Shown: in pieces, positions 45,520-54,967 of the stretch | Numbering within the stretch: the stretch's first letter is position 1 | Layout: every line of letters starts with the position of its first letter | Assembly: GCF_003003885.1 (NCBI RefSeq) | Contig: NZ_PVWN01000006.1 | Coordinates: 1 to 64,000 of the forward strand | Direction of reading: 5' to 3' | Length of the DNA: 64,000 nt | DNA from: Chlorogloea sp. CCALA 695 | GTDB lineage: Bacteria; Cyanobacteriota; Cyanobacteriia; Cyanobacteriales; Chroococcidiopsidaceae | The notes under the pieces: generated by a model | Database searches by the model: none | The model's input: the letters and a program-made list of their open reading frames with translations, nothing else | Told to the model about the DNA's origin: nothing | Made by a program: the position numbers and the translations under genes

Positions 45520-46530
45520 TTACACTTTGTAGTAGTCTTTATACCAAGCTACAAAACGTTCAATCCCTGTTTCAATAGAAGTAATTGGTTTAAACCCTAC
45601 ATCCTTATATAAATCGTCTATATCTGCATAAGTTGCAGGAACGTCACCTAATTGCATTGGTAGCATATTTTTTTTAGCTTCTTTGCCAAGACAATTTTCT
45701 AACACTTTAATAAAATACATTAACTCTACAAGCTGATTGTTGCCAATATTATATATTTTATAAGGAGCATTGCTACTACTAGGGTCTGGCGTGTCTCCCG
45801 ACCATTCAAGATTAGGTGATGGTAATTTATCCATGACCTTAACAACCCCTGCTACGATGTCATCAACATAGGTAAAATCTCGTTGCATTTTCCCTTGATT
45901 AAACACATCAATTGGCTGTCCTGCCAAAATAGCCTTGGTAAACATAAAAAGTGCCATATCCGGTCTTCCCCACGGCCCATAAACAGAGAAAAAGCGCAAC
46001 CCTGTAGTTGGCAATTTATATAAATGGCTGTAGGTATGAGCTAACAATTCATTAGCTTTTTTAGTAGCAGCATACAAGCTAATAGGATGATCTACATTAT
46101 CATGAACTGAAAAAGGCATTTTGGTATTAGCCCCATAGACAGAGCTAGAGGACGCAAATACTAAATGGTTGACCCTTGAGTGACGACAGCCTTCTAAAAT
46201 ATTGGTAAAACCAATTAGGTTACTATTTATATAAGCATGGGGATTTTCCAGAGAATAACGTACGCCAGCTTGGGCTGCTAAATTAACAACTACATCAAAC
46301 TTTGTTTCAGTAAATAATTTAGAGGTTTCCTCATTATTCGCTAAATTGATTTTGTAAAACTGAAAATTCGGCTGATTTTTTAATTGACTTAATCTAGCTA
46401 ATTTTAAATTTACATCGTAGTAGTTATTAAGATCGTCAACACCAAAAACCTGGTCATCTTTTTCGAGTAAATGTTTGAATAAATGAAAGCAAATAAAACC
46501 CGCCGCACCAGTTACTAAAATGTTCCTCAT
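45520..46530 (-). CDS. UDP-glucuronate 4-epimerase-like protein with altered NAD motif
   Basis: This 336-residue SDR-family epimerase makes UDP-galacturonate-type sugars for surface polysaccharide. Catalytic SSSSVYG and YAATKKANE (YxxxK) are present, as are [13 protein letters not shown] and [10 protein letters not shown]. The NAD motif reads [10 protein letters not shown]: residue 14 is Cys (TGC at 46491-46489), where nearly all relatives have Gly (GGC). One base change explains it. The gene may still work weakly or may be starting to decay like its neighbours. Confidence 0.85.
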   Translation of the reverse strand: MRNILVTGAAGFICFHLFKHLLEKDDQVFGVDDLNNYYDVNLKLARLSQLKNQPNFQFYKINLANNEETSKLFTETKFDVVVNLAAQAGVRYSLENPHAYINSNLIGFTNILEGCRHSRVNHLVFASSSSVYGANTKMPFSVHDNVDHPISLYAATKKANELLAHTYSHLYKLPTTGLRFFSVYGPWGRPDMALFMFTKAILAGQPIDVFNQGKMQRDFTYVDDIVAGVVKVMDKLPSPNLEWSGDTPDPSSSNAPYKIYNIGNNQLVELMYFIKVLENCLGKEAKKNMLPMQLGDVPATYADIDDLYKDVGFKPITSIETGIERFVAWYKDYYKV

Positions 46531-46537
46531 AGTTTTG

Positions 46538-47008
46538 TTATTCTGGTTGTAAAATTACTGAAAAGCTATATAAACTCAATTCTTCATCTGACCTAGCAAT
46601 AAATCTTTTAAACAATTGCGGTTTAGGTGTTGGTAAAGCATCCCACTGCCTAATTTGAACTACTTCCGTTGCAAAACCTGCTTCTCTAAACAGTTTTAAA
46701 AATTGTGAGTATCTTAGCCTATTAGTATAAAATCCAGAGTTAGCCATAAAATTAAACTCCCAAATATTCTGAGAAAATCTCAAGCTATTTATTTCGCCTA
46801 AACTATCCACTAATAAAGTTAAATGAGAACAAATATCATCCAGTATAATTATTGCCCGTAGTTCTTTATTAGCAGTGGATAATACATCGTGAGTGCGAAT
46901 ACCTAAGCGATCGCATATTAAAGAAAGTTTGTGCATTAAAGTAATATTTAAGTCTCGCTGCGTGTTTTCAATGATTTTGGCAGTTTTTGCTACTTTAATT
47001 GATGTAGC
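46538..47008 (-). pseudogene. chimeric remnant: nucleotide-sugar dehydrogenase fragment fused to methyltransferase C-terminus
   Basis: From 47008 the minus strand reads KTAKIIENTQRDLNITLMHK then LSLICDRLGIRTHDVLSTA, an internal piece of UDP-GlcNAc/ManNAc/glucose 6-dehydrogenases (TviB/WbpA type). It then changes into LRFSQNIWEFNFMANSGFYT and NRLRYSQFLKLFREAGF, the C-terminal part of a cyanobacterial sugar-cluster methyltransferase. There is no proper start, and the internal ATG (46936) falls within the dehydrogenase part. It is best read as two truncated genes joined by deletion. The stop is 7 bases from the epimerase start. Confidence 0.75.
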
Positions 47009-47065
47009 CTAATCAATTCCGGTATCAATAATAGTATTATAAATACTACTAATTTCTAAACTCTC

Positions 47066-47236
47066 TCAATCTTCCCCAGCTACTACTTTAATAATTTTTG
47101 CGCTGCAATTATCCTCGTTTATTCCCAAACCTTGCCAAACTTGTGTCATTGGCGATACCATCGCCGGGTTTCTTTTCAGACAATGCCATTTATCTGTTCT
47201 AGGCGTTGTGTTTTGTCTTTGCCGTGATGTGGCATA
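47066..47236 (-). pseudogene. possible sulfotransferase C-terminal remnant
   Basis: A 56-codon frame without a start codon reads TTPRTDKWHCLKRNPAMVSP followed by MTQVWQGLGIN and ends at 47066. The TDKWHxxxRN and terminal LGI pattern resembles the C-terminus of sulfotransferases, which would fit the nearby cysC. The match is weak and may be chance. Other parts of the 47009-47680 gap show nothing recognisable. Confidence 0.25.
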
Positions 47237-47680
47237 TCAGACGAAAAAAATCGCTTATATCCAACTTAGTCCTTACTATTCCACTGCTATCTTTTATCTT
47301 GCTCAAACCAGTTGCGTTTGACTTGCTGTGCGAATAATGCTGACGACCGTATTGTAAGCAAGCCTAATTGTCTGATTAATTCCGCGCAAAAAAACTACTG
47401 TACTGACTTTGTTTTGGCAGCACTTGTCAAATTTGCTCTAAACTTACAAGACGACGATTGAAACTGCTATACAATTTACCTTAACTAAGCCCAATCATGC
47501 AAATATCTAGAGCTTCAACTAATTTATGGTACTATTGCCATGATAATTTCGAGTTATTTTGCTAGTGGCTGTCTTTTTAGGATAGAAGTTTTATATAAGA
47601 ATAAGCTTCATTGCCAAAAAGTAAATAAATAATTAGTGCGGACGCAAAAATTGTTGCAAAAGTTTCTTAATAAGTATTTT

Positions 47681-48496
47681 ATGTATAGTAAGCGTTTTAA
47701 ACAACAAGGAAACTTGCAACACCCACAAATATGGCGCTATTGGGAACTGTTGAACGTTCTGGTGTCACGGAATCTAAAAGTACGTTATCGGGGATCTTTG
47801 TTAGGGGTTTATTGGTCTTTATTAAACCCATTAATTATGACAGGGCTATACACAGCAATTTTTGGGGCAGCTTTTGCCTCCTATTACAATAATTCTATTA
47901 CTAACTATGTATTGGCAGCATTTACAGGCTTAGTAGTTATGAATTTCTTCTCAGCTTCTACATCACAAGCTTTGACAAGCATAGTGGGTAATGGAGCTAT
48001 TTTGAACAAGATCCATCTACCAGTAAGCATTTTCCCTGTATCAATAATTGCAGCAAACGTATTTCAGTTTGCTGTAGGTGTTTTGCCTTTATTGGCATTG
48101 ATTACTTTAATTAAATCAAAAAGTTTAGTTAATTTACTAGCACTTTTATTGCCATGTATTGCTTTAGTTTTAGTTTGCACTGGCATTGGATTTTTAGTAA
48201 GTGCATTATATGTATTTTTTAGGGACTTGCCATATTTCTATGAGCTAGTCGTATTTATGTTATTATTAAGTAGTCCTATATTTTACCCCGCAGATATTGT
48301 TCCCAAGCAGATAAAACCTTTTTTATTATTAAATCCTTTATCTCCGATTATTGAGAGTCTGCGTCAAATCTCCTTAGAAGCAATACCGCCAGATTTAAGT
48401 TTAATTTGGGGTGCGTTGCTGAGTAGTATTGTTATTATTTCATTTGGATGGACTGTTTTTCATCTGTGGCGACATAAATTTATGGATTTACTGTAA
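47681..48496 (+). CDS. ABC-2 polysaccharide-export permease (Wzm/TagG-like)
   Basis: This 271-residue membrane protein has about six helices and the conserved start WELLNVLVSRNLKVRYRGSL then LGVYWSLLNPL. FYPADIVP and LLLNPLSPIIESLRQ follow. It forms a transporter with the next gene and exports a lipid-linked polysaccharide or O-antigen-like chain. An upstream in-frame GTG at 47636 would add 15 residues; neither start has a good Shine-Dalgarno. It ends immediately before the ATPase start. Confidence 0.87.
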   Translation: MYSKRFKQQGNLQHPQIWRYWELLNVLVSRNLKVRYRGSLLGVYWSLLNPLIMTGLYTAIFGAAFASYYNNSITNYVLAAFTGLVVMNFFSASTSQALTSIVGNGAILNKIHLPVSIFPVSIIAANVFQFAVGVLPLLALITLIKSKSLVNLLALLLPCIALVLVCTGIGFLVSALYVFFRDLPYFYELVVFMLLLSSPIFYPADIVPKQIKPFLLLNPLSPIIESLRQISLEAIPPDLSLIWGALLSSIVIISFGWTVFHLWRHKFMDLL

Positions 48497-49228
48497 ATGG
48501 AAGTAATTCGTCTAGCTCAAGTTTCGCTTTGGCGACGAACCCAAGAAGAATTTTCTTACGATCTAAAAAAGACAGTTTTATCTATTTTGCAAGGTAAATA
48601 TCGTCAGCCAGCAAAGAATTTGGTATTAGATACAATCGATTTGGTAGTAAATTCTGGGGAAAAAATTGGAATAATAGGCGCTAATGGCTCTGGTAAATCA
48701 ACATTATTAAAAATAATTTGCGGTATTTTGCAACCAACAAGCGGCAAGGTTCGGGTACGCGGACACATTGCCCCTTTAATTGAATTAGGAGCAGGGTTCG
48801 ATCCAGAAATTTCTGTAAAAGACAATATTCTTCTTTACGGTGTGCTGTTAGGATTTTCAAGAGCGCAGATGCGAGAAAGAACACTCACGATTTTAGAGTT
48901 CTCAGAGTTACAAGATTATGCCTTAGTGCCAGTAAAAGCCCTATCGTCTGGCATGGTAGCGCGATTAGGATTTGCGATCGCAACTGATGTACAACCAGAT
49001 ATTTTAATTTTAGATGAAGTTCTTTCTGTGGGAGATGAGAGTTTTAAAAATAAGTGCCAGCAGCGTATTAATGAATTTTGGAGTGCAAATGCAACTATTT
49101 TAGTTGTATCTCATGATTTAGGGTTCATCGAAAAGTCATGCAGTAAAGTGATGTGGTTAGACAAAGGGCAGTTGAAGTTCATTGGCAATTCTCAGGAAGC
49201 AGTTTCTCGTTACCTCAATATTGTTTGA
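48497..49228 (+). CDS. polysaccharide-export ABC ATPase (Wzt/TagH-like, short form)
   Basis: This 243-residue ATPase shows Walker A GANGSGKST, signature-region KALSSGMVARLGFAIA (LSSGM as in the Wzt/KpsT group), Walker B DILILDEVLSVGD and switch His in VVSHDLGFIEK. The TISGKVRVRGHIAPLIELGAGF-like stretch is typical. It lacks the extra C-terminal sugar-binding domain of long Wzt proteins, so the exported chain is probably not recognised by end-capping. Confidence 0.9.
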   Translation: MEVIRLAQVSLWRRTQEEFSYDLKKTVLSILQGKYRQPAKNLVLDTIDLVVNSGEKIGIIGANGSGKSTLLKIICGILQPTSGKVRVRGHIAPLIELGAGFDPEISVKDNILLYGVLLGFSRAQMRERTLTILEFSELQDYALVPVKALSSGMVARLGFAIATDVQPDILILDEVLSVGDESFKNKCQQRINEFWSANATILVVSHDLGFIEKSCSKVMWLDKGQLKFIGNSQEAVSRYLNIV

Positions 49229-49900
49229 TTAGATAATAGATAAAGTATAAACTTCAAGTTTGTAACTTAGCGTTATCCTATCACTTGTACTTAGTAGGTT
49301 ACTTATGGTATATGTCAACCTACAGGTTTATAAAGTATTAGATAGTGCAATCTCTAACTTTTTTCAATATAGTAAACTTTGAAAGTATCGAATCTATATT
49401 AATAAGCTAAAATATTGAACTTATTAAAGTATAAATTAAGCTACCCTTTTAAAAAACAATCATTAAGTAGTTAGACTTCTAAGCTAGAAAGTAGTTTTAC
49501 TACAATCAAATTAAAAAAATATAAACAGATGTAATAAAGTTATAAAATAGTTGGTAGTCCTAAATAGGTAAGGACAGATGGCTTTAAAACCCTAGCAATT
49601 CATTACAGTGATAGATGAAATACCAAATAGCTCCGATGTGTTTTTCTAGTTTTTTAGAGAATGACAAGGTTTTTCTAACCAGATGAGAAACTCTTTTGCG
49701 GGGGAAGGATTCCCCCGCAAAATATCGTTTTGTTTCTATGTTCTCTTTACAGAGATCTATCTGTCTTAGCTCCTTACATATCCAGGACTATCAAATAATT
49801 ATAGAAGTAGTGTAGTTTAATATTTGGGTTAAAGTTTATTCTGTTTGTAGTATAAATAGAAATCTATATAGTGCATAAATCATCTCAGTGAAAAAATACA
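49229..49900. other. 672-bp AT-rich gap with one strong hairpin
   Basis: No gene is recognised. The sequence is very AT-rich and holds stops in all frames. The one clear structure is the hairpin at 49694-49722. Confidence 0.5.
49694..49722. repeat. perfect GC-rich hairpin in AT-rich gap
   Basis: TTTTGCGGGGGA and TCCCCCGCAAAA pair perfectly over 12 bp around a 5-nt loop. The flanking T and A runs suit a bidirectional terminator, but it lies 465 bases past the ATPase gene. It may belong to an untranslated RNA or a lost gene. Confidence 0.6.
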
Positions 49901-51187
49901 ATGAACCTAAATGGAATTAATGTATTAATAGATTGCTATAACTTAGAACTCATTCAAGGCACAGGTATAAAAACTTACGGCGTGAGTCTAATTAAATCTC
50001 TAAATTTACTTGAAGCAAATGTCAATTTATTATGCAGCCGTTCTAGTGTAAGTAATAAATCAATTTTGAATGAAGTGTTATTTTTTGACAGACAACCTAA
50101 AACTTACACCAAATTTGGTCAAATTAAAAGTTTAATTTCTATAGCTACTCAATTTTATCAAAAAGGAAAAAATATACAAAATAGTGATTTTACAATTAAG
50201 CAAGAATCGGATTCATTTTTTGACTTAGTAGACTACGACAACATTTTTAACATTTATAATTGTTACGATATTGCTAACTTTTTGTACAAAAACTTTAAAC
50301 AAATAAATAAAATTAGATTTGATAAAAAAATAGATATATGGCACGCAACTTATCCTCTCCCGCTTGAAGTAAATAAGGCAAAAAAGATAACTACTATTCA
50401 CGATCTAATTCCGTTAAAACTACCATATACAACTTTAGATAATAAAGATTTCTTTTTTAACATTACAAAAAACGCTATTGAGAAATCAAACCTTATCTTA
50501 ACAGTTTCAGAAAATACTAAAAAAGATATATTAGAAGTTTTTAAGGTTTCTTCTGATAAAGTTTTTGTGACATACCAACCAGTTGTAGAAATACAACATA
50601 TATTTAATGAAGATGAACTCTCAACTTTCTTGAAACCATATAAATTACATTTTAAAAAATATATTCTTTTTGTTGGAGCTATAGAACCAAAAAAGAATTT
50701 AGGTAGATTGATAGAAGCCTATATAAAACTAGATACTTCTATGCCTTTAATCATTGTTGGTAAGAAAGGCTGGCTATGGGAAGATGAAATTGGTAGACTT
50801 CAAACAGTTTTTAGTAAATACTTTATTAGAAAAATCAGGTTTTTTGAATATGTATCAAAAAGTGATTTGACTTACTTGTATAAAGGTGCTTGTTGCTTTG
50901 TTTTTCCTTCCTTATATGAAGGATTTGGTTTACCTCCTTTAGAAGCGATGGCTTTAGGATGTCCAACCATTGTATCTAATGTTTCCTCTTTACCAGAAGT
51001 ATGTGGAGATGCGGCTCTATATGTAGATCCTTATGATGTAATTAATATTAGAGATGAAATAGAAAAGTTAATTAATAATCCTTGCTTACAATCACAGCTT
51101 TCATTAGCCGGAAAAGAAAGAGCAAAATTATTTAGTGTTAATAACTATGTTAATAAACTATATGAAGCTTATAAAAAAGTAATTTAG
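49901..51187 (+). CDS. GT4-family glycosyltransferase, AT-rich
   Basis: This 428-residue GT-B enzyme has the donor-site features [38 protein letters not shown] (EX7E motif) and [17 protein letters not shown]. The N-terminal half ([27 protein letters not shown]) suggests a mannosyl- or related transferase. Its codon use is far more AT-rich than flanking housekeeping genes, which suggests transfer. It probably builds the polysaccharide exported by the Wzm/Wzt pair. Confidence 0.87.
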   Translation: MNLNGINVLIDCYNLELIQGTGIKTYGVSLIKSLNLLEANVNLLCSRSSVSNKSILNEVLFFDRQPKTYTKFGQIKSLISIATQFYQKGKNIQNSDFTIKQESDSFFDLVDYDNIFNIYNCYDIANFLYKNFKQINKIRFDKKIDIWHATYPLPLEVNKAKKITTIHDLIPLKLPYTTLDNKDFFFNITKNAIEKSNLILTVSENTKKDILEVFKVSSDKVFVTYQPVVEIQHIFNEDELSTFLKPYKLHFKKYILFVGAIEPKKNLGRLIEAYIKLDTSMPLIIVGKKGWLWEDEIGRLQTVFSKYFIRKIRFFEYVSKSDLTYLYKGACCFVFPSLYEGFGLPPLEAMALGCPTIVSNVSSLPEVCGDAALYVDPYDVINIRDEIEKLINNPCLQSQLSLAGKERAKLFSVNNYVNKLYEAYKKVI

Positions 51188-51302
51188 AACGAGAAATATT
51201 CTAAAAACTATCGTTTATGACCAATATATTAGTAATAAACTTAGTTATATAGTAACTATTCAGAGAGTAGAATATACCGATTACACTTTCTGGAACAGTT
51301 AA

Positions 51303-51680
51303 CAAAATTGCATCTATTATTTCGATTACTTACCAGATGAATTAGTTGCTTTATTTTATGCAAAAGCTGACATTTTTGTTTATCATTCTTACCATGAAGG
51401 GTTTGGCTTACCTGTACTAGAAGCAATGACTTTAGGCGCTCCGGTGGTAACATCTAATACTTCATCATTGCCAGAAGTAGCCGGAGACGCAGCTATTTTA
51501 GTCGATCCCAAGGATGTAATTAGTTTAGCAGAGGCAATTTTGCGTGTAGTGGGTGATCACAACTTGCGTAACGAGCTAATTATTAAAGGCAAAGCCCAAG
51601 CAAAGTTGTATTCTTAGGAGAGAACCGCCAAAGAAACTTTGAACGCCTACAAAACTATTCAGGGGAACTCTAGCTTTTAA
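51303..51680 (+). pseudogene. GT4 glycosyltransferase C-terminal remnant
   Basis: The frame reads YYFDYLPDELVALFYAKADI, then [40 protein letters not shown] and LYS, then TAG (51615-51617), then ERTAKETLNAYKTIQ in the same frame. Relatives have LYSWERTAKETL, so the stop replaces Trp. The N-terminal half of the enzyme is missing and a TAA precedes the open part. The base composition is closer to the rest of the genome than the AT-rich glycosyltransferase gene just upstream, so it is an older, different gene. Confidence 0.85.
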
Positions 51681-51716
51681 TGTCCCCTGAATCAAAGTAT
51701 TTGTCAGGAATGGCTC

Positions 51717-52247
51717 TTAGCGGCGATTGTAGGAAGTTCCTCTACCATAAGAACTACGGGCAAAAATATCAAGATCGGCACGGACATCTTCCCAATCTTG
51801 CTTAATAGCGTCGTTTTTTAAACGACCTCTACTAATGAAAGTATCCATCTTAGCCGCACGATTAAGCACGTCTTGAACTTCACTAGAGGAGAAGGTTTTT
51901 TCACGGGAATAGCGATCGCGCATTTGCTTAACCGAGTCTTTAAATTCTTTAATAGAATTATTTAGATTATCTTCCCGTTTAGAGTCATTTAAGCGGCTGT
52001 CATCTACAGCGAGATCGACACTTTTTTGAAAATCACGAGTATTTTTATCTACATCCTTTAATAAATCTTTGGTTTCTGATTCACTTAAGCGATTTAAGCG
52101 GGTTTGCGCTAATAATATTGTATTGGTAGTTAATTCCCCGCCTTTACGTGTAGAGGCTTCGTGAGCTTCGGCTGTTGCCATTAACTGTACTGCACCACAG
52201 AAAGCCAAAGAAACTAAGAGTGCTTTTGTTTTTAAGTAGAGTTTCAT
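51717..52247 (-). CDS. secreted hypothetical protein, helical and charged
   Basis: This 176-residue protein has a signal peptide (TKALLVSLAFCGAVQLMATAEA). The mature part is highly charged and probably all helical, with Asp/Lys/Arg-rich repeats (SESETKDLLKDVDKNTRDFQ, SIKEFKDSVKQMRDRY) and an Arg/Gly/Tyr-rich tail. I do not recognise the family. It may be a periplasmic coiled-coil protein. It converges on the remnant glycosyltransferase. Confidence 0.7.
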   Translation of the reverse strand: MKLYLKTKALLVSLAFCGAVQLMATAEAHEASTRKGGELTTNTILLAQTRLNRLSESETKDLLKDVDKNTRDFQKSVDLAVDDSRLNDSKREDNLNNSIKEFKDSVKQMRDRYSREKTFSSSEVQDVLNRAAKMDTFISRGRLKNDAIKQDWEDVRADLDIFARSSYGRGTSYNRR

Positions 52248-52430
52248 AGCTATTACAGAGATTATCTATCTAATTTGGATGGTTTACTTATACGATTAGT
52301 TCTATCACTGCAAAAAATCTCTAAGTAAATTTACAGAAGGCTATTAATTTATTTTGTCAACTCCCCTGAAGCCTAATTATTCAGTTGATAATTTTAAGGT
52401 TCAAATACATTATCAAAGAAGAGTTGTTTA

Positions 52431-52967
52431 ATGGAGCGGGGACAAATTGGTGTGACCTTGTGGTTTACAGGCTTAAGCGGTGCGGGTAAAACTACAATTA
52501 GTCAGGCTGTAGAAAAAGAACTGCGGTTACTTAATTATAAAGTTGAGAGTTTGGATGGTGACGTAGTTCGCCAAAACTTGACTAAAGGCTTAGGATTTAG
52601 TCGAGAAGACCGTGACGAAAATATCCGGCGTATTGGTTTTGTTGCCAACTTATTGACCCGAAATCAACTAATTGTCTTAGTTTCTGCCATATCACCCTAC
52701 AGAGAAATTCTCACCGAAGTACGCGATCGCATCGGCAACTTTATTGAGGTGTATGTGAATGCACCCTTGGAAGTATGCGAAGCAAGAGACGTTAAAGGGT
52801 TATATAAAAAAGCTCGTTCAGGAATAATTAAAAATTTTACTGGTATAGATGACCCTTATGAGCCACCGATTAATCCTGAAGTAGAATGTAAAACCGATAG
52901 TGAGACTTTAGAACAAAGTGTAGCTAAAGTATTAGCCCAATTAGCCGTTTTAGAGAGCAAGCTTTAG
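52431..52967 (+). CDS. cysC: adenylylsulfate kinase
   Basis: This 178-residue kinase phosphorylates adenylyl sulfate (APS) to PAPS, the donor for sulfation and for assimilation. P-loop FTGLSGAGKTT, SLDGDVVRQNLTKGLGFS, REDRDENIRRIGFVA and the GIDDPYEPPINPEVE segment are all present. Being next to a polysaccharide locus, it may supply PAPS for sulfated glycans, but the general assimilation role is equally possible. Confidence 0.95.
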   Translation: MERGQIGVTLWFTGLSGAGKTTISQAVEKELRLLNYKVESLDGDVVRQNLTKGLGFSREDRDENIRRIGFVANLLTRNQLIVLVSAISPYREILTEVRDRIGNFIEVYVNAPLEVCEARDVKGLYKKARSGIIKNFTGIDDPYEPPINPEVECKTDSETLEQSVAKVLAQLAVLESKL

Positions 52968-52989
52968 GAATTTGCTGACCCGGAGCATT

Positions 52990-53018
52990 TTCCCCCTAAG
53001 CATGAATACTAAGGGGAA
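52990..53018. terminator. hairpin between cysC and the convergent hydrolase gene
   Basis: TTCCCC and GGGGAA form the stem, with a short TA/TA inner stem, flanked by T- and A-rich runs on both sides. It lies between convergent genes. Confidence 0.5.
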
Positions 53019-53030
53019 TAGTTTTAGCTG

Positions 53031-53876
53031 CTAACTAACCCGGCGAACAAAAGGTAAAAGGCTTTCTAGAACTACATCATAAAAATGCTCTTGCGGGTAG
53101 TGTGCCGCTTCTTCTAACTGAATAAATTTTGAGTGAGGGATAGCGGCGGCAAAATTTTGGGCCATTATGGGAGGTAGCCAAGGATCGGTCATTCCCCAAA
53201 TAATTGCGGTGGGATACTGCCATTGTTTAAATCCAGCTTCTATTTCCGCCATTGCTGAAGGCAACTGTAAATTTCGCACCACAGACATTAAACTTCGTCC
53301 GGCAGAGGAACTTTTTAGGAAAGGTTGACGGTAAATATCTAAATCGCGATCGCCTATTCGATACCGACTACCACTTTCTAAAGTTCGATCTACCAGCAAG
53401 GGATCTTGAGTCAACATATCTCCTGCTAAAGGTAAACCCCATTGTTTCATTTGCCAAGGTAATTTGGCACTAGAGGCAAGGGGCGTATTTAAAATTGCCA
53501 AACTTTCAATTTGCTCGGCATGACGTAAAGCATACTGTAAGCCTACAGAACCTAAAAAGCCTTGGACTACTAAAGAAAAACGTTCGAGTTTTAGCGCTTG
53601 CAGAAATTCGGCTAAAGCATTAATAAAAGCGTCAGGAGTATAATTAAATTCTTTGAGTTCAGGTTTAGCAGAAAAGCCAAAACCAACCCAGTCGGGAGCG
53701 ATACATCTTGTCCCTTGATTTGCTAAACCTGGCATAATTTGCCGCCAAAGGTAGCTATGGGTAGGCAAACCATGTAATAAAACTACTGGTACTAAGTCTG
53801 TTTCGCTTCTTGGGGTAGACTCACGGTAAAACCAATCAATTGAGCCAACTTTAATTTTATTTTCTGTAACTATCAC
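53031..53876 (-). CDS. alpha/beta hydrolase-fold protein, catalytic nucleophile not evident
   Basis: This 281-residue protein resembles the haloalkane dehalogenase/epoxide hydrolase group: VVLLHGLPTHSYLWRQIMP (oxyanion HG motif), CIAPDWVGFGFSAKP and a final His in EEAAHYPQEH. The nucleophile elbow reads SLVVQGFLGSVG. Where relatives have Asp or Ser (as in VVHDWGG), this protein has Gly106. It may be a pseudo-enzyme or a binding protein. Function is unknown. Confidence 0.82.
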   Translation of the reverse strand: MIVTENKIKVGSIDWFYRESTPRSETDLVPVVLLHGLPTHSYLWRQIMPGLANQGTRCIAPDWVGFGFSAKPELKEFNYTPDAFINALAEFLQALKLERFSLVVQGFLGSVGLQYALRHAEQIESLAILNTPLASSAKLPWQMKQWGLPLAGDMLTQDPLLVDRTLESGSRYRIGDRDLDIYRQPFLKSSSAGRSLMSVVRNLQLPSAMAEIEAGFKQWQYPTAIIWGMTDPWLPPIMAQNFAAAIPHSKFIQLEEAAHYPQEHFYDVVLESLLPFVRRVS

Positions 53877-53883
53877 GCTGTAT

Positions 53884-53918
53884 GGGTAATGGGTAATTGG
53901 TAATGGGTAATTGGTAAA
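53884..53918. repeat. heptamer tandem repeat (GGGTAAT / TGGTAAT)
   Basis: Five tandem 7-bp units: GGGTAAT, GGGTAAT, TGGTAAT, GGGTAAT, TGGTAAA. Short tandem heptamers of this kind are common in large cyanobacterial genomes. It lies just upstream of the hydrolase start. Confidence 0.8.
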
Positions 53919-53955
53919 CTTGGTTTGCAGCTTTACAAAAGTAACTCTTTTTCGG

Positions 53956-54936
53956 CTAGTAGATTTTACCCCAAGAGCGATCGCCTATAATCTCAATTAC
54001 CAAATCTACCGAGAGTGAGGGCTTGATAAATAATTCTGGATGCAGACTTTGCCAAAAGTAATTGACAAACTGCACTATCTCTGAGTCACTCATTCCTGAT
54101 TTACCCAAAGACTTAGCTTGATGTTCGGCTTGTTGTCGCCACTGCAAAGCCCAACGATAGTCAAGAGGATACAGCAAAATTAACCGATCTATGCGTTCCC
54201 ATAAAGGTAGATAATCCGCTAATTTTGCATTCATATCACGGGCAAATTGGCGATCGCTATCGGTAATAATTGGCGGTGGCGCGGTGTCAAAAACTCCCAG
54301 ATCGATGGGTCGAACCCCGACAAACCAACCTTCAAATAAGATGATATCCGCCCTAGAAACGGCTTCAGAAATTCCTCGATCTCCCGCACCGTTGTAAGCC
54401 GATTTATCGAAGCGGGGAAGCTGTATTACTGCGTCAGAACTAGGCTGATGTAACGCATCCAAGACATTGACACCCAAATCTAGATCGTGAGTACCGGGAG
54501 GGCCACGCCAAATTAAACGCGGGTCTTGCTGTTTTAAAATTAGGCGACTTTCGTAAGTTTTGTACAAGTCATCCAAAGACAAGCTACAAGTGCGATAACC
54601 CATCTCACCCAAAATCAATATTAGGATAGAAGCTAAAGTAGATTTCCCTGTGCCTTGTCCGGCTAAAATACCTTGAATTAAAGGTCTTGATTGCGACTTC
54701 CGCCACGTTGCGATCAGCATTGCCAAAGGTAGCCACAAAGTCCATAGATTGAGGGCAAACTTATCGGCGGGAAGCTTTAGAATTTGTTGATTAAACTGGC
54801 TGCAATTTGGGTAAATAGAGCGAAAAATAGGCTCATATTCTATATTCAATGGTGTAATGCCAAAAGCTTTAACCCGTGCTGCATTGAATAATGGCGATCG
54901 GTTATTTATTAAAAGTTGTTCAAGCCACAAATCCAT
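53956..54936 (-). CDS. glyK: D-glycerate 3-kinase (plant/cyanobacterial type)
   Basis: This 326-residue P-loop kinase completes the photorespiratory C2 cycle by making 3-phosphoglycerate from glycerate. Features are the P-loop GILAGQGTGKSTLASILI, SLDDLYKTYESR, PRLIWRGPPGTHDLDLGV, PRFDKSAYNGAGDR and ILFEGWFVGVRPI. Length matches cyanobacterial glycerate kinases. It starts 31 bases from the divergent DUF429 gene, so the two share a promoter region. Confidence 0.9.
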   Translation of the reverse strand: MDLWLEQLLINNRSPLFNAARVKAFGITPLNIEYEPIFRSIYPNCSQFNQQILKLPADKFALNLWTLWLPLAMLIATWRKSQSRPLIQGILAGQGTGKSTLASILILILGEMGYRTCSLSLDDLYKTYESRLILKQQDPRLIWRGPPGTHDLDLGVNVLDALHQPSSDAVIQLPRFDKSAYNGAGDRGISEAVSRADIILFEGWFVGVRPIDLGVFDTAPPPIITDSDRQFARDMNAKLADYLPLWERIDRLILLYPLDYRWALQWRQQAEHQAKSLGKSGMSDSEIVQFVNYFWQSLHPELFIKPSLSVDLVIEIIGDRSWGKIY

Positions 54937-54967
54937 TAGGTGTAAATTAAAAACTCAGTTTTATTAA

